NCBI GenBank assembly: GCA_031258035.1
Contig: JAIRNL010000125.1
Location: 1 to 7,993, forward strand
Length of the DNA stretch: 7,993 bases
Source of the DNA: Azoarcus sp.
Lineage (GTDB): Bacteria; Pseudomonadota; Gammaproteobacteria; Burkholderiales; Rhodocyclaceae
Direction of reading: 5' to 3'
How positions within the stretch are numbered: the stretch's first letter is position 1; each line of letters opens with the position of its first letter. This document shows, in pieces, positions 6,531-7,993 of this stretch. The notes beneath the pieces were generated by a model that had not been told where the DNA came from, did no database searches, and worked only from the letters and a program-made list of their open reading frames with translations. The translations under genes and the position numbers were made by a program.

Positions 6531-7095
6531 AAGGCTTCTGTCCGTCGGCGTTCTTGCGCTTTTGCCACAGCACGTCGCCTTGCCCCGCCGCGCGGTTGAG
6601 GATTCTTCCCAGGACGAAAAGCAGGTCGGACAGACGGTTGAGATATTGGCGCGGACCGTCATGCACGGGCTGCTCCTGCGCCAGCGTCACCAGCGCGCGC
6701 TCGGCGCGGCGGCAGACGGCGCGGGCGTGATGCGCCTCCCCGGCGGCCCGGGAGCCGCCGGGGAGGATGAAATCCCTGAGCGGTTCGAGTTCGTCGTTGT
6801 AGCGGTCGATGGCCTCCTCCAGCCGACCCACCTGCCGGGCGGTAATCATGCTCATGCCGGGGATGCAGATCTCGCCGCCGAGATCGAACAGATCGTGCTG
6901 CACGTCAGTGAGCAGTGCGCGCACTTCGCCGGGCAGATCCTCGGCGAGCAGGAGACCCAGCACGGCGTTGGTCTCGTCGATTTCGCCGATGGCCTGGATG
7001 CGCGCATCGTTCTTGGCCACGCGCGAGCCGTCGCCAAGACCTGTGGCGCCGGCATCGCCGGTGCGGGTGTAGATTTTGGATAAGCGGTGTCCCAT
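6529..7095 (-). CDS. PduO-type cob(I)alamin adenosyltransferase
   Basis: The enzyme transfers the 5'-deoxyadenosyl group of ATP to cob(I)alamin, making adenosylcobalamin. The 188-aa length fits a single PduO-type adenosyltransferase domain, a trimeric helical bundle. The ATP-binding N-terminus reads KIYTRTGDAGATGLGDGSR (7-25), followed by GEIDETNAVLG (37-47), FDLGGEI (70-76), ILPGGS (110-115), CRRAER (128-133) and LNRLSDLLFVLGR (152-164), all family signatures. I set the start at 7095, since MGHRLSKIYTRTGD is the standard beginning; the reading frame stays open to 7371, but the added residues look like untranslated leader. A GGGAAA run just before the ATG is a modest ribosome site. I saw no cobalamin riboswitch in the upstream region. 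The presence of the gene implies the host uses B12. Symbols in use include pduO, cobO and btuR; I leave the field empty. Confidence 0.93.
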   Translation of the reverse strand: MGHRLSKIYTRTGDAGATGLGDGSRVAKNDARIQAIGEIDETNAVLGLLLAEDLPGEVRALLTDVQHDLFDLGGEICIPGMSMITARQVGRLEEAIDRYNDELEPLRDFILPGGSRAAGEAHHARAVCRRAERALVTLAQEQPVHDGPRQYLNRLSDLLFVLGRILNRAAGQGDVLWQKRKNADGQKP

Positions 7096-7287
7096 GGTTT
7101 CCCGGTTCGACCGTTGAAGGAAAAGCGGGCGAAACAAACCTTCATTCATCCCGCGCGCGGCTTTATTTTCGTGCGCCCTCAGCCAGAGAGGTGGCGAGTG
7201 TAGCATGGCCCGGAACGCCTCTGGACGATTGGCATGTCCGCCTCCCGCGAATGCTATTTGCACGTATAATCGCCCCCGTCGAGATTG
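7096..7287. other. Divergent intergenic region between the adenosyltransferase and the secreted-protein locus
   Basis: This is the non-coding part of the 308-bp gap between the two start codons at 7095 and 7404. On the minus strand, TACACT (7202-7197) is a possible -10 for the adenosyltransferase, without a good -35. On the plus strand there is a consensus TATAAT (7265-7270). CCAGAG (7183-7188) and CTCTGG (7219-7224) form a 6-bp inverted repeat that brackets the minus-strand -10 and could be an operator. I found no riboswitch or RNA gene. Confidence 0.4.
7265..7270 (+). promoter_or_regulatory. Consensus -10 (TATAAT) upstream of the small ORF and secreted-protein gene
   Basis: TATAAT matches 6 of 6, in the GTATAATCGCC context common in betaproteobacteria. 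No convincing -35 lies 16-18 bp upstream and there is no TGn extension. The predicted start is near 7277, leaving only about 11 nt before the ATG at 7288 and about 127 nt before the ATG at 7404. Confidence 0.45.
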
Positions 7288-7407
7288 ATGCCGTGCGGCA
7301 ACGATAGCGAAGGCGAAAAACTGGTCATGCTCAAGGTCTCGGAAGACAATTCCCTGAACGACATCCAGCAAATGCCGGGACTAAACATCTGGGGGATACC
7401 AGCATGA
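7288..7407 (+). CDS. Possible small protein, 39 aa, translationally coupled to the next gene
   Basis: An ORF from ATG 7288 ends at TGA 7405-7407, overlapping the ATG of the next gene (7404) as ATGA, the usual geometry of translational coupling. It begins MPCGNDSEGEKLVML and ends MPGLNIWGIPA. It has no signal peptide or membrane segment, and I do not recognise it. By my count about two thirds of its codons end in G or C, which is compatible with coding. It lies just downstream of a consensus -10, so it would have a very short leader and no clear ribosome site; an internal ATG at 7327 is an alternative start. It could be a real small protein, a leader peptide that controls the next gene, or chance. 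Confidence 0.33.
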   Translation: MPCGNDSEGEKLVMLKVSEDNSLNDIQQMPGLNIWGIPA

Positions 7408-7814
7408 AATACAAACAACGCTTTTTTCTGTTTGCCCTTTTGAATCTGTTGCCTTTTTCCGCATGGGCCTGCGACTGCATCTGCGCTCCTTCTACACCCC
7501 CCGAGAATTACGGCCATGCTTATGTCGTTGCCCTTGTCCGTGCGGATGGCAGTGATCCCGACGACAAAGTTTTCAGAGGACTCGAAGTCGTCCGCAGTTG
7601 GAAACGCAAATTGCCCGAACGGATTGACGTCACGAGCATGGAATTCGCAATGTGCGGGTATTACATCGGGAAAGGGGTTCATTTGCTGTATCTGTCGCGT
7701 AGCATAGATGGTCGCCTTGAGACGCGCGGTTGCGTCGGTAATCAGTATGAAACCAGCGAATATTTCCGTGAACACATTGACTGGCTGGAGAAATTCGGCG
7801 CGCTGCCAGAGTGA
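7404..7814 (+). CDS. Secreted protein with possible NTR/TIMP-like fold
   Basis: The 136-aa protein has a signal peptide (MKYKQRFFLFALLNLLPFSA, then WA) with probable cleavage before Cys23, so the mature form would begin Cys-Asp-Cys-Ile-Cys. Two further cysteines are at 84 and 110. In mature numbering they are 1, 3, 5, 62 and 88; in TIMPs, Cys1 pairs with Cys70 and Cys3 with Cys99, a very similar layout. The strands AYVVALVRA (39-47), LEVVRSWK (60-67) and IDVTS (74-78), then CGYYIGKGVHLLYLSRS (84-100), also resemble the netrin-like beta-barrel. AWAC is a poor lipobox because of Trp at -2. GGGGGA at 7391-7396 fits a ribosome site. Codons such as AGA, GGA, ATA and ACA, and the AT-rich start, differ from the neighbours and suggest transfer. 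The function is unknown; the fold call is inference from pattern. Confidence 0.75.
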   Translation: MKYKQRFFLFALLNLLPFSAWACDCICAPSTPPENYGHAYVVALVRADGSDPDDKVFRGLEVVRSWKRKLPERIDVTSMEFAMCGYYIGKGVHLLYLSRSIDGRLETRGCVGNQYETSEYFREHIDWLEKFGALPE

Positions 7815-7855
7815 GGGGGGTAGCCGTATGCCTGCCGGCGCATTCCGGGGCCTGT

Positions 7856-7870
7856 GCCCGTCCCGCGGGC
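7856..7870 (+). terminator. Short GC-rich hairpin after the secreted-protein gene
   Basis: GCCCG (7856-7860) pairs with CGGGC (7866-7870) around a 5-nt loop, nested inside a second possible pairing of GGGGC (7847-7851) with GCCCC (7879-7883). No T tract follows, so a terminator role is uncertain. The structure lies between the upstream stop at 7814 and the alaS promoter region. Confidence 0.25.
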
Positions 7871-7876
7871 GGCGCA

Positions 7877-7909
7877 TTGCCCCCGCTTCTCGCATGTTTC
7901 CGATAAAAT
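7877..7909 (+). promoter_or_regulatory. Likely alaS promoter
   Basis: TAAAAT (7904-7909, 5 of 6 matches to TATAAT) lies about 37 bp before the alaS ATG. TTGCCC (7877-7882) is the best -35 candidate, but it is 21 bp away, or 19 bp if GATAAA (7902-7907) is used as the -10, so the spacing is long. An activator or a -35-independent mode is possible. Confidence 0.4.
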
Positions 7910-7946
7910 TCCGTCCCTTGCATCCCGCCCCGCAGGCGCAACATCC

Positions 7947-7993
7947 ATGAAATCCGCCGAAATCCGCGAAAAATTCCTGGAATTCTTCGCGTC
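7947..7993 (+). CDS. alaS: Alanyl-tRNA synthetase, N-terminal start (partial)
   Basis: The ATG at 7947 opens a frame that runs off the window end after 15 full codons: MKSAEIREKFLEFFA, with the next codon beginning TC. This matches the highly conserved N-terminus of bacterial AlaS (MKS.EIR..FL.FF.S.GH), the class II synthetase that charges tRNA-Ala and edits Ser and Gly mischarging. Only the first helix of the aminoacylation domain is visible. AGGCG at 7934-7938 may serve as a weak ribosome site. The short length limits certainty, but the start motif is distinctive. Confidence 0.87.
   Translation, partial: MKSAEIREKFLEFFA

Noticed and set aside
5166..6599. 477-codon open frame on the plus strand opposite the YiiX-like gene
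   Set aside because: It has no recognisable motif, no ribosome site and mirrors the minus-strand gene, which has a signal peptide and conserved catalytic motifs. Long antisense frames are expected in GC-rich DNA.
7096..7260. Cobalamin riboswitch upstream of the adenosyltransferase
   Set aside because: I looked for a B12-box-like sequence and the expected multi-stem layout on the minus strand and did not find them; the space is also short.
7096..7371. N-terminal extension of the adenosyltransferase frame to 7371
   Set aside because: The family begins at the MGHRLSKIYTRTGD segment; the extra residues match nothing and overlap the promoter region.
7456..7478. Lipoprotein processing of the secreted 136-aa protein at Cys23
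   Set aside because: The residues before the cysteine are Ala-Trp-Ala; Trp at -2 and the lack of Leu at -3 do not fit a lipobox, so signal peptidase I cleavage is more likely.
7254..7895. 213-codon minus-strand frame opposite the secreted-protein gene
   Set aside because: The plus-strand gene has a ribosome site, signal peptide and a patterned set of cysteines; the minus frame has no recognisable features.

Overview
The window looks like chromosomal core sequence from a GC-rich betaproteobacterium, most like Rhodocyclales or related orders. This rests on the order recN end / fur / bamE / dapB, on folP-glmM adjacency, and on protein sequences that carry the standard family motifs. I cannot assign a genus from sequence alone. 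No mobile elements, CRISPR arrays, tRNAs or rRNAs were seen.

Layout. Positions 1-90 hold the last 29 codons of recN, followed at once by a strong hairpin. The ferric uptake regulator fur (272-706, minus) converges on recN and diverges from bamE (835-1227, plus), an outer-membrane assembly lipoprotein. The fur/bamE intergenic region has overlapping divergent -10 elements and a perfect 16-bp palindrome. dapB (lysine/diaminopimelate synthesis) follows bamE, then a GNAT acetyltransferase gene 15 bp downstream, then folP (folate) and glmM (UDP-GlcNAc precursor). In many betaproteobacteria dapB is followed by carAB-greA, and folP-glmM follow ftsH. Here the two ends of that order are joined around the GNAT gene, so the block in between seems to be missing or moved.

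From 4938 to 7095 two genes lie on the minus strand: a secreted 504-aa protein with a C-terminal permuted NlpC/P60 (YiiX/YebB-like) domain, and upstream of it a PduO-type cob(I)alamin adenosyltransferase. A bulged hairpin overlaps the stop codon of the adenosyltransferase gene and probably limits read-through between the two.

The last part is the least ordinary. A 308-bp gap (7096-7403) holds a consensus TATAAT -10 and a 39-codon ORF whose stop overlaps, as ATGA, the start of a 136-aa secreted protein (7404-7814). After predicted signal cleavage that protein begins Cys-X-Cys and has two later cysteines spaced much like those of the NTR/TIMP fold. Its codon use is more relaxed and AT-rich than its neighbours'. 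The window ends with the first 15 codons of alaS (from 7947).

Together the known genes serve core functions: DNA repair, iron regulation, envelope assembly, cell-wall precursors, folate, B12 and tRNA charging. I found no convincing multi-gene novel system. The best candidates for follow-up are the NTR-like secreted protein with its coupled small ORF, and the large YiiX-like hydrolase.
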